Origin: Geitlerinema sp. S16
GTDB taxonomy: Bacteria; Cyanobacteriota; Cyanobacteriia; Cyanobacteriales; Geitlerinemataceae
Direction: 5' to 3'
NCBI GenBank assembly: GCA_011390275.1
Contig: JAABST010000014.1
Span: forward strand, 29,854 to 93,853
Length of the DNA stretch: 64,000 nt
Both the position numbers and the translations under genes were made by a program. Positions within the stretch are counted from its first letter, which is position 1. Every line of letters starts with the position of its first letter. Positions 44,252 to 52,500 of the stretch are shown here, piece by piece. The notes below the pieces were generated by a model. It made no database searches. It had not been told where the DNA came from and saw only the letters and a program-made list of their open reading frames with translations.

Positions 44252-45073
44252 ATGACTGCCAATACTGCCTCTGCGATCGCCGCGCAGTTTCCTGAATTTG
44301 ATAAAGCGCTTCAGCATTATTTCCCCGGAGCGCTGCCCCTGTCCAAGTACATGGGGCGTACGGCAAAAGCGCTGGCCAAGTATGGGTTTGAAGATGAAAA
44401 TACGATGGGTATGATCGCCATCTGTCGTGACGAGCAAACCGATCCGCTCTATGAAGCGATGGTGCGCTATTGGGGCAAAACCTTTAACTGCTGTAGCTTG
44501 GCGGGGTTTGTCACGATGGGCAAAACCGGGCTGGCATCCGCCACAGCGCACACACCGATCGAGGATGGACTGCGGCGGTTTGTCTTTTGCGCGATGCCGC
44601 ATATTGCGATTTCGCGCAATGGCGAAGTCGGGCTCATGTATCGCGATGGCGTCGAGGCTCCGTCCCATGCCTGCGGCGCACTTGAAACGATCGTGGAAGA
44701 ACTGGCCGCAGGGCATCTCAATCTCGAAACCGATATGCAGGACATCGAACAGACGATCGTCCGACAAAAGATCCTGTCGCAGTTGCGGTACGGCGATCGG
44801 GTGAACCTCGTCGATCTCACCCAGCTCGCGAGTAAAATTATCGCGACGGATGTGCGAAATCTGCTCTCGCGGCTCGACACCACGATCTTTCACTATGCGG
44901 TGATGCATGGCATTCAAATCCACGGCCCGTTTGAATCGCAATGGGTGTATCCGGTGGACTTTTTTATTGTGGGGGAGCAGTTTGGTGAGCAACCCTATCG
45001 GCTCGATACGTTTGCGGGGGGCGATCGTGACGCTGCTGCATCTTTAAGCAAACCAGATGAAATAGCAGGGTAA
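44252..45073 (+). CDS. LCIB-like (theta-type) carbonic anhydrase homologue
   Basis: A 273-residue homologue of the algal limiting-CO2-inducible protein LCIB. The three zinc ligands are in place: Cys58 in MIAICRDEQTD (with the adjacent Arg59-Asp60 pair), His117 in MPHIAISRNGEVG and Cys141 in SHACGALE. The FVTMGKTGLASATAH segment matches the family GG-turn. LCIB proteins dehydrate or hydrate CO2/bicarbonate, and several but not all are active. No export signal is visible, so it is cytosolic or carboxysome-near by default. The ATG at 44252 follows GACT and gives the family N-terminus; 44228 is an alternative. It precedes DUF2854 on the same strand by 56 bases. Confidence 0.85.
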   Translation: MTANTASAIAAQFPEFDKALQHYFPGALPLSKYMGRTAKALAKYGFEDENTMGMIAICRDEQTDPLYEAMVRYWGKTFNCCSLAGFVTMGKTGLASATAHTPIEDGLRRFVFCAMPHIAISRNGEVGLMYRDGVEAPSHACGALETIVEELAAGHLNLETDMQDIEQTIVRQKILSQLRYGDRVNLVDLTQLASKIIATDVRNLLSRLDTTIFHYAVMHGIQIHGPFESQWVYPVDFFIVGEQFGEQPYRLDTFAGGDRDAAASLSKPDEIAG

Positions 45074-45129
45074 GATTACAGTTACAAAGCTCGTAACAAA
45101 TATTCACAGAACTCTCAACTAACGCCCTC

Positions 45130-45735
45130 ATGCCACCCATCTTTCGTCGAATCTCTCTCGGTAGCACCGCCTTTTATCTCGGCCTCATCCTCACCACGAT
45201 CGGCTTCTGGGCGTACTTCACCGATCGCCCCACCCTCAACCTCGCAGGCTTCTTCTACGGCATCCCCGTCCTGCTCATCGGCATCGCCCTCCGCACCGCC
45301 CAGCTCAAACCCGTCCCCTACTCCGAACCCACCCCCGACGACGTCGCCGCCGCCCGCGAGCAATACGCCACCGACAACCAAAAGCAAATCCGCAAAGACA
45401 TGCTGGGCTATCGCTACGCCGAAAAAGCCCACCTCGGCGAATCCCTCGAAGCCCTCGGCCTCAGCCCCACCGACGAAGAACGTCCACTGATCACCGCCCT
45501 ACGCGAAACCTTGACCGACGGAGCCTACACCCTCGTGATCGAGTTCGACTCGCCCATGCTCGACCTGGAGAAATGGCAGAGCAAACAGAAAAAAATGGTG
45601 GAATTTTTCGGCCCCGATATTCGCGTTGAAATCGAACAGCCGGAAGAGGAATATATTGATCTATTGCTGATCTCGACCCGCAGTGACGACAGCACGAGCA
45701 GCACTGAAGCCGCGCCATCTTCCCAAGCCGCCTAG
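45130..45735 (+). CDS. DUF2854 membrane protein
   Basis: A 201-residue protein of a family conserved in cyanobacteria and plastids. Two adjacent membrane helices (about 13-30 and 40-57: AFYLGLILTTIGFWAYF, FFYGIPVLLIGIAL) are followed by a soluble domain with YRYAEKAHLGESLEALGL. Function unknown; thylakoid location likely. It is 56 bases downstream of the LCIB-like gene on the same strand. Confidence 0.9.
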   Translation: MPPIFRRISLGSTAFYLGLILTTIGFWAYFTDRPTLNLAGFFYGIPVLLIGIALRTAQLKPVPYSEPTPDDVAAAREQYATDNQKQIRKDMLGYRYAEKAHLGESLEALGLSPTDEERPLITALRETLTDGAYTLVIEFDSPMLDLEKWQSKQKKMVEFFGPDIRVEIEQPEEEYIDLLLISTRSDDSTSSTEAAPSSQAA

Positions 45736-45841
45736 TCGAAAATCCTGTGAGACCGTGGGCGCATCGTCATTCCCCTACCGGTGTTGATGCTTTCGATCGG
45801 TTTGCTCTACGTCAGCCCGATCGCACTTCAGCTTAATCGGG

Positions 45842-46204
45842 TTAATCGGGCGTATTTTTCTCCAGGCGCACGGCGTACCACTGCATGAAATCACCGCGAT
45901 CATCACCGTCAAAGGTCAGCTCGCAGGTGGTGTCGATCAGCAGGCGAACCCGATCGCCGATCGTCTCCAGCCGTTGCACCGGGCGCGGTAGATCCTGAAC
46001 CGGAAACGTGGTGAGAATTGCCGCGAGCTTGGCTTCAAGCTCCGCCGCCGTCAGGATTTCTTCGGGCTGACTTCCCGTCAGGACAACGAAATAGTTCTCG
46101 GAATAGAGCTGCGTTTCGGACACATCGATCGTCTCGTCAGGAGTGCCGTCTGAGGAAACACCAGCGTCGGAATTGGAGGGCGAATCGAATGGGGTTTGAG
46201 TCAT
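45842..46204 (-). CDS. CRR7-like protein (chlororespiratory reduction 7 family)
   Basis: A 120-residue protein. The last 85 residues read like the CRR7 family: LYSENYFVVLTGSQPEEILT, then LPRPVQRLETIGDRVRLLID and FMQWYAVRLEK. CRR7 is needed for assembly of the chloroplast NDH complex in Arabidopsis; the cyanobacterial homologue presumably supports NDH-1. The first 35 residues are a Ser/Thr/Asp-rich extension. It diverges from psb32 and is convergent with DUF2854. Confidence 0.8.
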   Translation of the reverse strand: MTQTPFDSPSNSDAGVSSDGTPDETIDVSETQLYSENYFVVLTGSQPEEILTAAELEAKLAAILTTFPVQDLPRPVQRLETIGDRVRLLIDTTCELTFDGDDRGDFMQWYAVRLEKNTPD

Positions 46205-46306
46205 AAATGCAAGGATTTCGTGTCGTAATGTAAACTACTGTTAACAATATGAGCGAACCTGAGATTTCCTAGGCTCGATCGCTCCGCCGACCTTTCGATC
46301 GCAGAC

Positions 46307-47131
46307 ATGCCTAACGCTATGCAATATTCCGCACCTTCCTTTTCCCTACGCACGCTATTGTCGCGCGTATTGGCGGTCAGCCTTGCTGCGATCGCCTGGT
46401 TCTCTGCTGCTCCCGCTCAGGCGTTCGATAATCCCGAACTGCTGCCCGAGTTTGAAACCGAAATCGTTGACCTCGCTAATATCCTAACGTCGAGCCAAGA
46501 GGATTTCTTAACCGAGCGCTTAGAACACGTCGAAGAGGAAACGGGATTTAAGCTCAGAGTGCTGACCCAGTTCGATCGGACACCGGGTCGCGCCGTCATC
46601 AATTACTGGGGTCTGGACGATAAAAGTGTGGTTCTCGTCGCCGATCAGCGTGGCGGAAACCTGCTAGCGTTCAGCGTTGGCGATGATCTGTACGAACTGA
46701 TGCCGCGTACGTTTTGGATCGAGCTACAAACGCGCTTCGGCAATCAATTTTTTGTCCGGGACAACGGCGAAGATCAATCGATTCTGCAAGCTCTGAAATC
46801 CGTCGAAGGCTGCATTCGTGACGGCGGCTGTAGCGTTGTCCCCGGCTTGCCGCGCGAACAGTGGATTTTGACGCTGATCACCTCGGTTCTCGGCGGCGTG
46901 ATTTGCGGCTTTGCCGCCCAGCCACGCGATGGACAAACCTTTGCATGGCAGTGGGCGCTGATTTTCTCGCCGCTGTGGGGCATTCTCTTTTTCGCTTTTG
47001 GCATCGGCCCCGTCGTTACCCGTACCTCGGATGCGTTGCCGCTCGTGCGTAACATTCTCGGCTTTGCCCTGGGTCTAGTCGTCGCGTACCTGACGCCGTT
47101 CCTCAATCAGTCGCCCACCTCGGAAACTTGA
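46307..47131 (+). CDS. psb32: TPM-domain photosystem II repair protein Psb32
   Basis: A 274-residue protein. The signal peptide ends at SAAPAQA-FDNPELLP near residue 39. A TPM domain follows (VDLANILTSSQEDFLTERL, GFKLRVLTQFDRTPG), then two or three C-terminal membrane helices (about 180-265). Psb32 protects PSII from photodamage and speeds its repair. The first ten residues may be an over-extension; Met5 is also possible. The nearby CRR7 and LCIB-like genes also serve photosynthesis. Confidence 0.9.
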   Translation: MPNAMQYSAPSFSLRTLLSRVLAVSLAAIAWFSAAPAQAFDNPELLPEFETEIVDLANILTSSQEDFLTERLEHVEEETGFKLRVLTQFDRTPGRAVINYWGLDDKSVVLVADQRGGNLLAFSVGDDLYELMPRTFWIELQTRFGNQFFVRDNGEDQSILQALKSVEGCIRDGGCSVVPGLPREQWILTLITSVLGGVICGFAAQPRDGQTFAWQWALIFSPLWGILFFAFGIGPVVTRTSDALPLVRNILGFALGLVVAYLTPFLNQSPTSET

Positions 47132-47167
47132 ACCGATTCGGTTCTGGTGTGGTTATAGCATCGTTAT

Positions 47168-48133
47168 CTAAAATAACTGCCAATCCTTCGATCGCAGGCG
47201 TTTGATTTGGGCGACGCGGCGCGTGAAGTAGGTATCGTCGAGACGGCTGTAGTTGTGAACCCGTGCGGCATTGACCGCGATCGCCCAAGACCAAAAATGC
47301 GCCGTGAGCGTCAGCGCTTGCAGAGCCTCGACTTCAAATGACTCGATCGACTCGATCGACTGATACCCGCCCAAAAACGCCTCGCGCACCTTCAAGCTAA
47401 TCCCCGTCCGCAGCGACACATTCAGGAACTTCGCCAGATCAAACGCCCGCCAACCATAGCCGCACTGGTCAAAATCGAACATCGTAATCAAGCCATCTTC
47501 GGTAAAGTGGGCGTTACCGCTGTGAGGATCGCCCCAGCAGATCGTCCAGTACGGGCGATCGGTGGGTAGATGGGTCAAGCTCGATCGCAGATCATCCACG
47601 ACACCATAGACATAGTCACAATCTTCGGGGTTACGCTGCAAAAAAGGTGCGATCGTCTCCAGGGAGCGATCGAGCAGATACTCCAGGGTCAGATCATCGC
47701 GCCGTACCGTCGATTGAAACTCATGGGAAAAGCGATGAACCTGAGCTAGCGCAGTTCCGAGCCGCCAGCTTTGCGCTGTGGATAGATCGCCAAGGGGAAT
47801 TTCACCCGGTGCATAGACGAACAGTGCCGCCGCGCGGACGCCCTCCGGAGCCTGGATCTCGATCGCCAAACGTCCGTCATGGGTTCGCAGCGGATGGGCA
47901 ACGGGAACCTCGCGATCGTGGAGGAAATCGAGAAATTCTAGCTCGAAAATCACGTCCTCCAGACTGCGCCAGTGGCGATGCGCTACACGCAGGACATAAT
48001 CGGCTCCAACCGTACTCACTAAATACACATCACTCAGACCACGATGCCAAAAGTGACAGCGTGTGACCGTGGGGATGTCGTACTGGCTCAAAACACGATC
48101 GACGAGAGCATCACTCACGAGGGTCGAGTACAT
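47168..48133 (-). CDS. Aminoglycoside-phosphotransferase/ThrB-like small-molecule kinase
   Basis: A 321-residue kinase-fold protein. The catalytic loop is WGDPHSGNAHF and the metal motif FDFDQCGYGWRAFDLA, as in APH-family and SrkA-type kinases. The N-lobe has YVLRVAHRHWRSLEDV. Substrates of this family include antibiotics, homoserine, choline and protein Ser/Thr; none can be chosen here. A resistance role should not be assumed. The frame opens with GTG at 48190; the ATG at 48133 is preferred. Confidence 0.85.
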   Translation of the reverse strand: MYSTLVSDALVDRVLSQYDIPTVTRCHFWHRGLSDVYLVSTVGADYVLRVAHRHWRSLEDVIFELEFLDFLHDREVPVAHPLRTHDGRLAIEIQAPEGVRAAALFVYAPGEIPLGDLSTAQSWRLGTALAQVHRFSHEFQSTVRRDDLTLEYLLDRSLETIAPFLQRNPEDCDYVYGVVDDLRSSLTHLPTDRPYWTICWGDPHSGNAHFTEDGLITMFDFDQCGYGWRAFDLAKFLNVSLRTGISLKVREAFLGGYQSIESIESFEVEALQALTLTAHFWSWAIAVNAARVHNYSRLDDTYFTRRVAQIKRLRSKDWQLF

Positions 48134-48392
48134 GGTGGGGAACACGTCTCGATGGGTGGCCTCGGAGGTGGCACGGCTTAGGGATGTCACAGGTTTCGCA
48201 AAGGGCGAGGAGGGCGTCTAGCATTAGTCTTGTACGCTCTCACATCCCAGCGATCCCGATCCGTATCGTAAGATGCGTTTGTGATGAATTCGAGATACTG
48301 AATTCGAGAGAATCCTTCGAGATTTCTGCGATCGACGTTCTACGACGGCATTCATAGCTCGCTGCTCATATCCACTCGCTCCATGCTGTGCC

Positions 48393-49574
48393 GTGAATCG
48401 CTCCGCTCGATCGACTCCATCATCCACTGAGCTGACCTTAACGGCTGACCCGCGATCGCTGCGGCGATCGTTACTCGACTGGTATGCCACCCAAGGCCGA
48501 GATCTCCCCTGGCGACGCAACCGAGACCCCTACGCCGTCTGGATCTCGGAAATCATGCTGCAACAAACCCAGGTCAAGACCGCGTGGCCTTATTTTGAAC
48601 GCTGGTTGCTGCGGTTTCCCGACGTTCAGACCCTCGCTGCTGCTGACGTGCAAGATGTCCTCAAGCTGTGGCAGGGACTCGGCTACTATGCCCGCGCTCG
48701 CAATCTGCATCGTGCCGCGCAGTTGGTTGTTGCGGATCATCACGGCGAATTCCCCCGCGATTTCGACGCCGCGATCGCCCTCCCCGGCATCGGGCGCAGC
48801 ACCGCAGGCGGCATCTTGAGCAATGCCTTTAATTTGCCAGTGGCGATTCTCGACGGCAACGTCAAGCGCGTGCTGGCGCGGCTGGTGGCGCTCGATGTGC
48901 CGACCAATCGGGCGATGTCGCCCCTGTGGGAATTATCGGAAACCCTGCTCGATCGCGATGCGCCACGCGACTTTAATCAAGCCCTGATGGATCTTGGCGC
49001 CACCTGCTGCACGCCCAAAAATCCCGCCTGTTTGCTCTGTCCGTGGCAAGATACCTGTCAGGCTCATTCTTTAGGTATTACGTCCGAACGTCCCATGCGC
49101 GAAACGAAAACCCCGATCCCCCATAAACACATCGGCGTGGCCGTGATTTGGAACGATCGCCGCGATCGTATTTTGGTCGATCGGCGTCCGGCGAAAGGGT
49201 TGCTGGGCGGGCTGTGGGAATTTCCCGGCGGCAAAATCGAGGCGGGCGAAACGCCGGAAGCGTGCGTTAAGCGCGAGATTCTCGAAGAACTGGCGATCGA
49301 TATCGAAGTCGGCAAACATCTGATCACCGTCGATCATGCCTACAGTCACTTCAAAGTGTCGCTGCACGTGTATCACTGCGCCCATCTGTCAGGCGAACCG
49401 CAGACGATCGCCTGTGATGAAATTCGCTGGGTCACCGTCGCGGAATTATCCGAATTGCCATTTCCCGCCGCAAACGTCAAAATTATTGACGCGATCGTTG
49501 CCGACTCTGCCAATTCTGGCGATTCTGGCGATTCTGGCGATGTGTCCCAAACCAAACCATCCAATTTAGCTTAG
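48393..49574 (+). CDS. mutY: A/G-specific adenine DNA glycosylase
   Basis: A 393-residue repair enzyme that removes A mispaired with 8-oxoguanine. The catalytic Glu is in ISEIMLQQTQV, the helix-hairpin-helix in LPGIGRSTAGGI and the catalytic Asp in ILDGNVKRVLARL. The iron-sulfur motif C-x6-C-x2-C-x5-C is CTPKNPACLLCPWQDTC. The C-terminal part is a NUDIX-like 8-oxoG recognition domain (GLWEFPGGKIEAGETPEA) that retains much of the NUDIX box. A SGDSGDSGD tail arises from a short tandem repeat near 49514-49545. The start is GTG at 48393. trmB follows 65 bases downstream. Confidence 0.96.
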   Translation: MNRSARSTPSSTELTLTADPRSLRRSLLDWYATQGRDLPWRRNRDPYAVWISEIMLQQTQVKTAWPYFERWLLRFPDVQTLAAADVQDVLKLWQGLGYYARARNLHRAAQLVVADHHGEFPRDFDAAIALPGIGRSTAGGILSNAFNLPVAILDGNVKRVLARLVALDVPTNRAMSPLWELSETLLDRDAPRDFNQALMDLGATCCTPKNPACLLCPWQDTCQAHSLGITSERPMRETKTPIPHKHIGVAVIWNDRRDRILVDRRPAKGLLGGLWEFPGGKIEAGETPEACVKREILEELAIDIEVGKHLITVDHAYSHFKVSLHVYHCAHLSGEPQTIACDEIRWVTVAELSELPFPAANVKIIDAIVADSANSGDSGDSGDVSQTKPSNLA

Positions 49575-49639
49575 AGATCGGTCAGCGAATTTTGACCGCT
49601 AAATCGCATTAATTTATCATCATTCCCCGGAGCAAACCA

Positions 49640-50284
49640 TTGTCCCTCGTTCGAGTTCGCCAGCACGTTAACCCCCTCAGCAACAAATTTCAACAGCCGA
49701 TCGCGATTCCCGACTGGTCGCAAATCTTCGGCAATCTCGATCGGCCGCTCATGCTTGATATCGGCTGCGCACGCGGGCGTTTTTTGCAGCAATACGCCCA
49801 GATCGAACCTGAGTGGAACTTTTTAGGCTTGGAAATTCGCGCCCCCCTCGTCGAAGCAGCGAACCAATGGCGCGAAGAGCAAAATCTCGATAATCTACAC
49901 TTTTTGTTCTGTAACGCCAACATCACGATCGAGGATATTCTCGCCTCCTACCCCGCTGGAAAATTGCAGCGAGCCAGCATTCAATTTCCCGATCCCTGGT
50001 TTAAAAAACGTCACCAAAAACGCCGCGTCGTTCAGCCCGAATTAATTGAAACCTTGGCGAAACACTTACCGATCAGCGGAGAGGTTTTTCTACAGTCCGA
50101 TGTGTGTGAAGTCGAAGCGGAAATGTGCGATCGCTTTGCCGAACATCCAGCTTTCACGCGCACATCTGAGGATTGGCTACCGGAAAATCCGATGCCCGTC
50201 CCAACAGAACGCGAGCTATACACCCTCGAAAATGGTGAACCCGTTTACCGGGCGATCTTTGTTCGTCACGATCGCGCAACGTGA
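49640..50284 (+). CDS. trmB: tRNA (guanine-N7)-methyltransferase
   Basis: A 214-residue enzyme that methylates G46 of tRNAs. The SAM site is MLDIGCARGRFLQQYA, and the catalytic segment is IQFPDPWFKKRHQKRRVV. The C-terminal NPMPVPTERELYTLENG ends with the usual pattern. Start codon is TTG at 49640 with a GGAG ribosome binding site eight bases upstream; no suitable ATG exists. It is probably cotranscribed with mutY. Confidence 0.96.
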   Translation: MSLVRVRQHVNPLSNKFQQPIAIPDWSQIFGNLDRPLMLDIGCARGRFLQQYAQIEPEWNFLGLEIRAPLVEAANQWREEQNLDNLHFLFCNANITIEDILASYPAGKLQRASIQFPDPWFKKRHQKRRVVQPELIETLAKHLPISGEVFLQSDVCEVEAEMCDRFAEHPAFTRTSEDWLPENPMPVPTERELYTLENGEPVYRAIFVRHDRAT

Positions 50285-50450
50285 GCCATGCGCTTTGGTC
50301 TGACGATGAAAGCCAGTAATCATCTTTGTTTGCCACATCGTCAACCCTGATCAGTTGGCTCAAATTTAAGATCTGTTCGTCTGACAATTGAGCAGAAATT
50401 CTCTACGCTAGAACAGAACGTCCGGCTTGAATTTAAACCGATAAACCACG

Positions 50451-50855
50451 ATGCCGCCTTTAAGCCTTACCCAGCGTCACCGCGTTTGGCGATCGCTACC
50501 AGGTTTCCTGACGATCACCGCCTCCGTGCTGGGCTTATTTGCACTCACGAACCCCGATCGTCGTTATTACGAAATGTACGTTACAGATGTGCTGTCGGAT
50601 TATCTAATTGAGCGAGTCTGTATGCGCTTTCCTGAATTTTCCGAGAGCTGTAATCAGTTTGTTATTGAGCATGAAGCCGATCTTCTGAACATCGTGAAAG
50701 ATCACACCGATCGCGCGAACTTTGGTTTGTTCAGTGCCTATACAACTGAGATTGCATTGCCGATGTTACCCGCTGTTGAAATTCGGGCGATCGGTTTTGC
50801 TGCACGCTTTTTTCCCTATGATGTGAAGTTCCCAGACGGTGTTGATGATATTTAG
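50451..50855 (+). CDS. DUF4359 family exported or anchored protein
   Basis: A 134-residue protein. A hydrophobic segment (LPGFLTITASVLGLFAL) at residues 16-32 is followed by NPDRRYYEMYVTDVL, a single pair of cysteines and HTDRANFGLFSAYTTEI, which match DUF4359 as I recall it. Function unknown. Its last 90 bases overlap the truncated mscS frame on the other strand, and the two 3' ends share an imperfect inverted repeat (GACGGTGTTGATGAT versus GACGGTGTCAATGAT). Confidence 0.65.
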   Translation: MPPLSLTQRHRVWRSLPGFLTITASVLGLFALTNPDRRYYEMYVTDVLSDYLIERVCMRFPEFSESCNQFVIEHEADLLNIVKDHTDRANFGLFSAYTTEIALPMLPAVEIRAIGFAARFFPYDVKFPDGVDDI

Positions 50856-51506
50856 ATCTGTAGAATTATCTTTAGGATGATCATTGACACCGTCCGTAGA
50901 CTCTCCCAAGACTCTCTGCCTAAAAAATCCTGACAGACAAAGCACACAACGATACATCTGAATTGAAGTTGTCCGAATCGAAATAGCTTCAACTTCGCCC
51001 GTAAACCCTTCAACGGTGATTTCATCGTGAAGCTTAAAGGTCTGATTGAGCAGTAGGAGAATTCCCGCTAAAAAGTTCTTGAAAATATCTTGAAATGCGA
51101 AGCCGATCGCAACGGAGCTAAGACCTGAAAGGTTGATCAGATGGCCAACATTAACATCTGGAAAGGCGATCGTACAAACGAACAGGATGCTGAGTAACCA
51201 CGTTAAAACATGACCAACTTGAATAAATAATGACCTTAGGAATTTGCTCTGAATAAACTGGCTAGATATTATTGAAATCGTATGCTCGACCGCCATCACA
51301 GCGTAGCGAGTCAGGAATAAAATCACGAGTGCCATGAGTAGTGACGGTAGAGCTGTGAGGGCATCGCCAAACAGTGTCACTAAGCGTGTTTTTAGCTCGA
51401 TCAAAAATTCATCTTGAAAAATAAAGGCAATGGTGGGATGGCTAGAATTGCAGTTTGTAAGGTTGAAATGATTGAAGAAATGGGCAAGGTTCGTTACGAA
51501 AAGCAT
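50766..51506 (-). pseudogene. Truncated MscS-family mechanosensitive channel
   Basis: A 246-residue frame. Residues about 45-175 are clear MscS: three membrane helices, the pore-helix GLSSVAIGFAFQDIFKNFLAG and the first beta strands (KLHDEITVEGFTGEVEAISIRTTSIQ in two parts). After about position 50960 the sequence no longer resembles MscS and runs antisense through the DUF4359 gene to a stop at 50766. The expected DG-x-x-VVIPN strand and the C-terminal alpha/beta domain (roughly 100 residues) are missing. A shifted frame contains IVV and DFL fragments, which suggests decay by frameshift and deletion. Probably non-functional. Confidence 0.7.
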
Positions 51507-51533
51507 CTTTGATGGGATTGCGATTTTGTGTGA

Positions 51534-52256
51534 TTAGCGTGTCGAGAGTGCTGCGGATTGAAGTGTTAATAACTTGCGAATTCCAAGTTCTGCTAAATCT
51601 AGCATATTGCTAAGTTGCGATCGGCTAAAGCTCTGTTCTTCTGCCGTTCCTTGAACTTCGATTAAATCTAGTTTGTCGTTCATCACAACATTGAAATCCA
51701 CAGATGCGGCAACATCTTCGGTATAGTTTAAATCCAGAAATACTTCCTGTTCGATGATGCCGATCGAGACCGCCGCGATCGCCTGCGTGATCGGCGATTT
51801 TTCCAGTTCTCCCGTTGCTACAAGTCGATTCATCGCATCGGCGAGCGCCACCCAGCCGCCGACGATCGAGGTTGTCCGCGTTCCGGCGTCGGCTTGCAAG
51901 ACATCCGCATCAATATAAATGGTGCGCTCACCGAGGGCATGGAGATCGAGGGCGGCGCGGAGGCTGCGACCGATGAGGCGCTGGATTTCCTGGGTGCGTC
52001 CTGAAAGTTTGAGAAATTCGCGCGAGTGGCGTCGCGAGGTGGCTCCCGGTAGCATCCGATATTCTGCCGTGAGCCAGCCCTGGCCGCTGCCTTCGAGGAA
52101 GCGCGGCACGCCCGGTTCGATCGTCGCGCAGCACAGCACCTTGGTGTCGCCACTGTAGGCGAGGACGGAACTGGCGGGCGAGGTGGACAGATCGAATTCA
52201 AAGCGGACGGGGCGGATGCAATCGCGATCGCGACCATCGGGGCGTTGCCAAGCCAT
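51534..52256 (-). CDS. rph: Ribonuclease PH
   Basis: A 240-residue phosphorolytic 3'-5' exoribonuclease that trims tRNA 3' ends. Landmarks are [43 protein letters not shown] (in two parts), [16 protein letters not shown] and [22 protein letters not shown] (two parts). Length is standard. It follows the truncated mscS frame head-to-tail, with 27 bases between. Confidence 0.96.
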   Translation of the reverse strand: MAWQRPDGRDRDCIRPVRFEFDLSTSPASSVLAYSGDTKVLCCATIEPGVPRFLEGSGQGWLTAEYRMLPGATSRRHSREFLKLSGRTQEIQRLIGRSLRAALDLHALGERTIYIDADVLQADAGTRTTSIVGGWVALADAMNRLVATGELEKSPITQAIAAVSIGIIEQEVFLDLNYTEDVAASVDFNVVMNDKLDLIEVQGTAEEQSFSRSQLSNMLDLAELGIRKLLTLQSAALSTR

Positions 52257-52500
52257 AGGGGTGGTGGTGGGTGAGGGACGAACGCCGTCATGCTATCACG
52301 GGACTTTTTTTGAAGCCGTTAACCCCAGGGTTTACTCAGGGCAAACGCATACTCGTTTGGTTTGATCTTGTGGCAATGCGCCCACGATATCGTACCGTTT
52401 TCATAGATCAATCCATTCGTGTCAGGAGAAGGTCTGAAGTCCTTAGTCTGAAGTGCTTAGGATATCCGTAAAAATTCAGCTTAATTTAGCTTAATTCAGC

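Noticed and set aside
47168..48133. Antibiotic-resistance reading of the aminoglycoside-phosphotransferase-like gene
   Set aside because: The fold is shared with many metabolic kinases; no resistance-type signature or mobile context is present.
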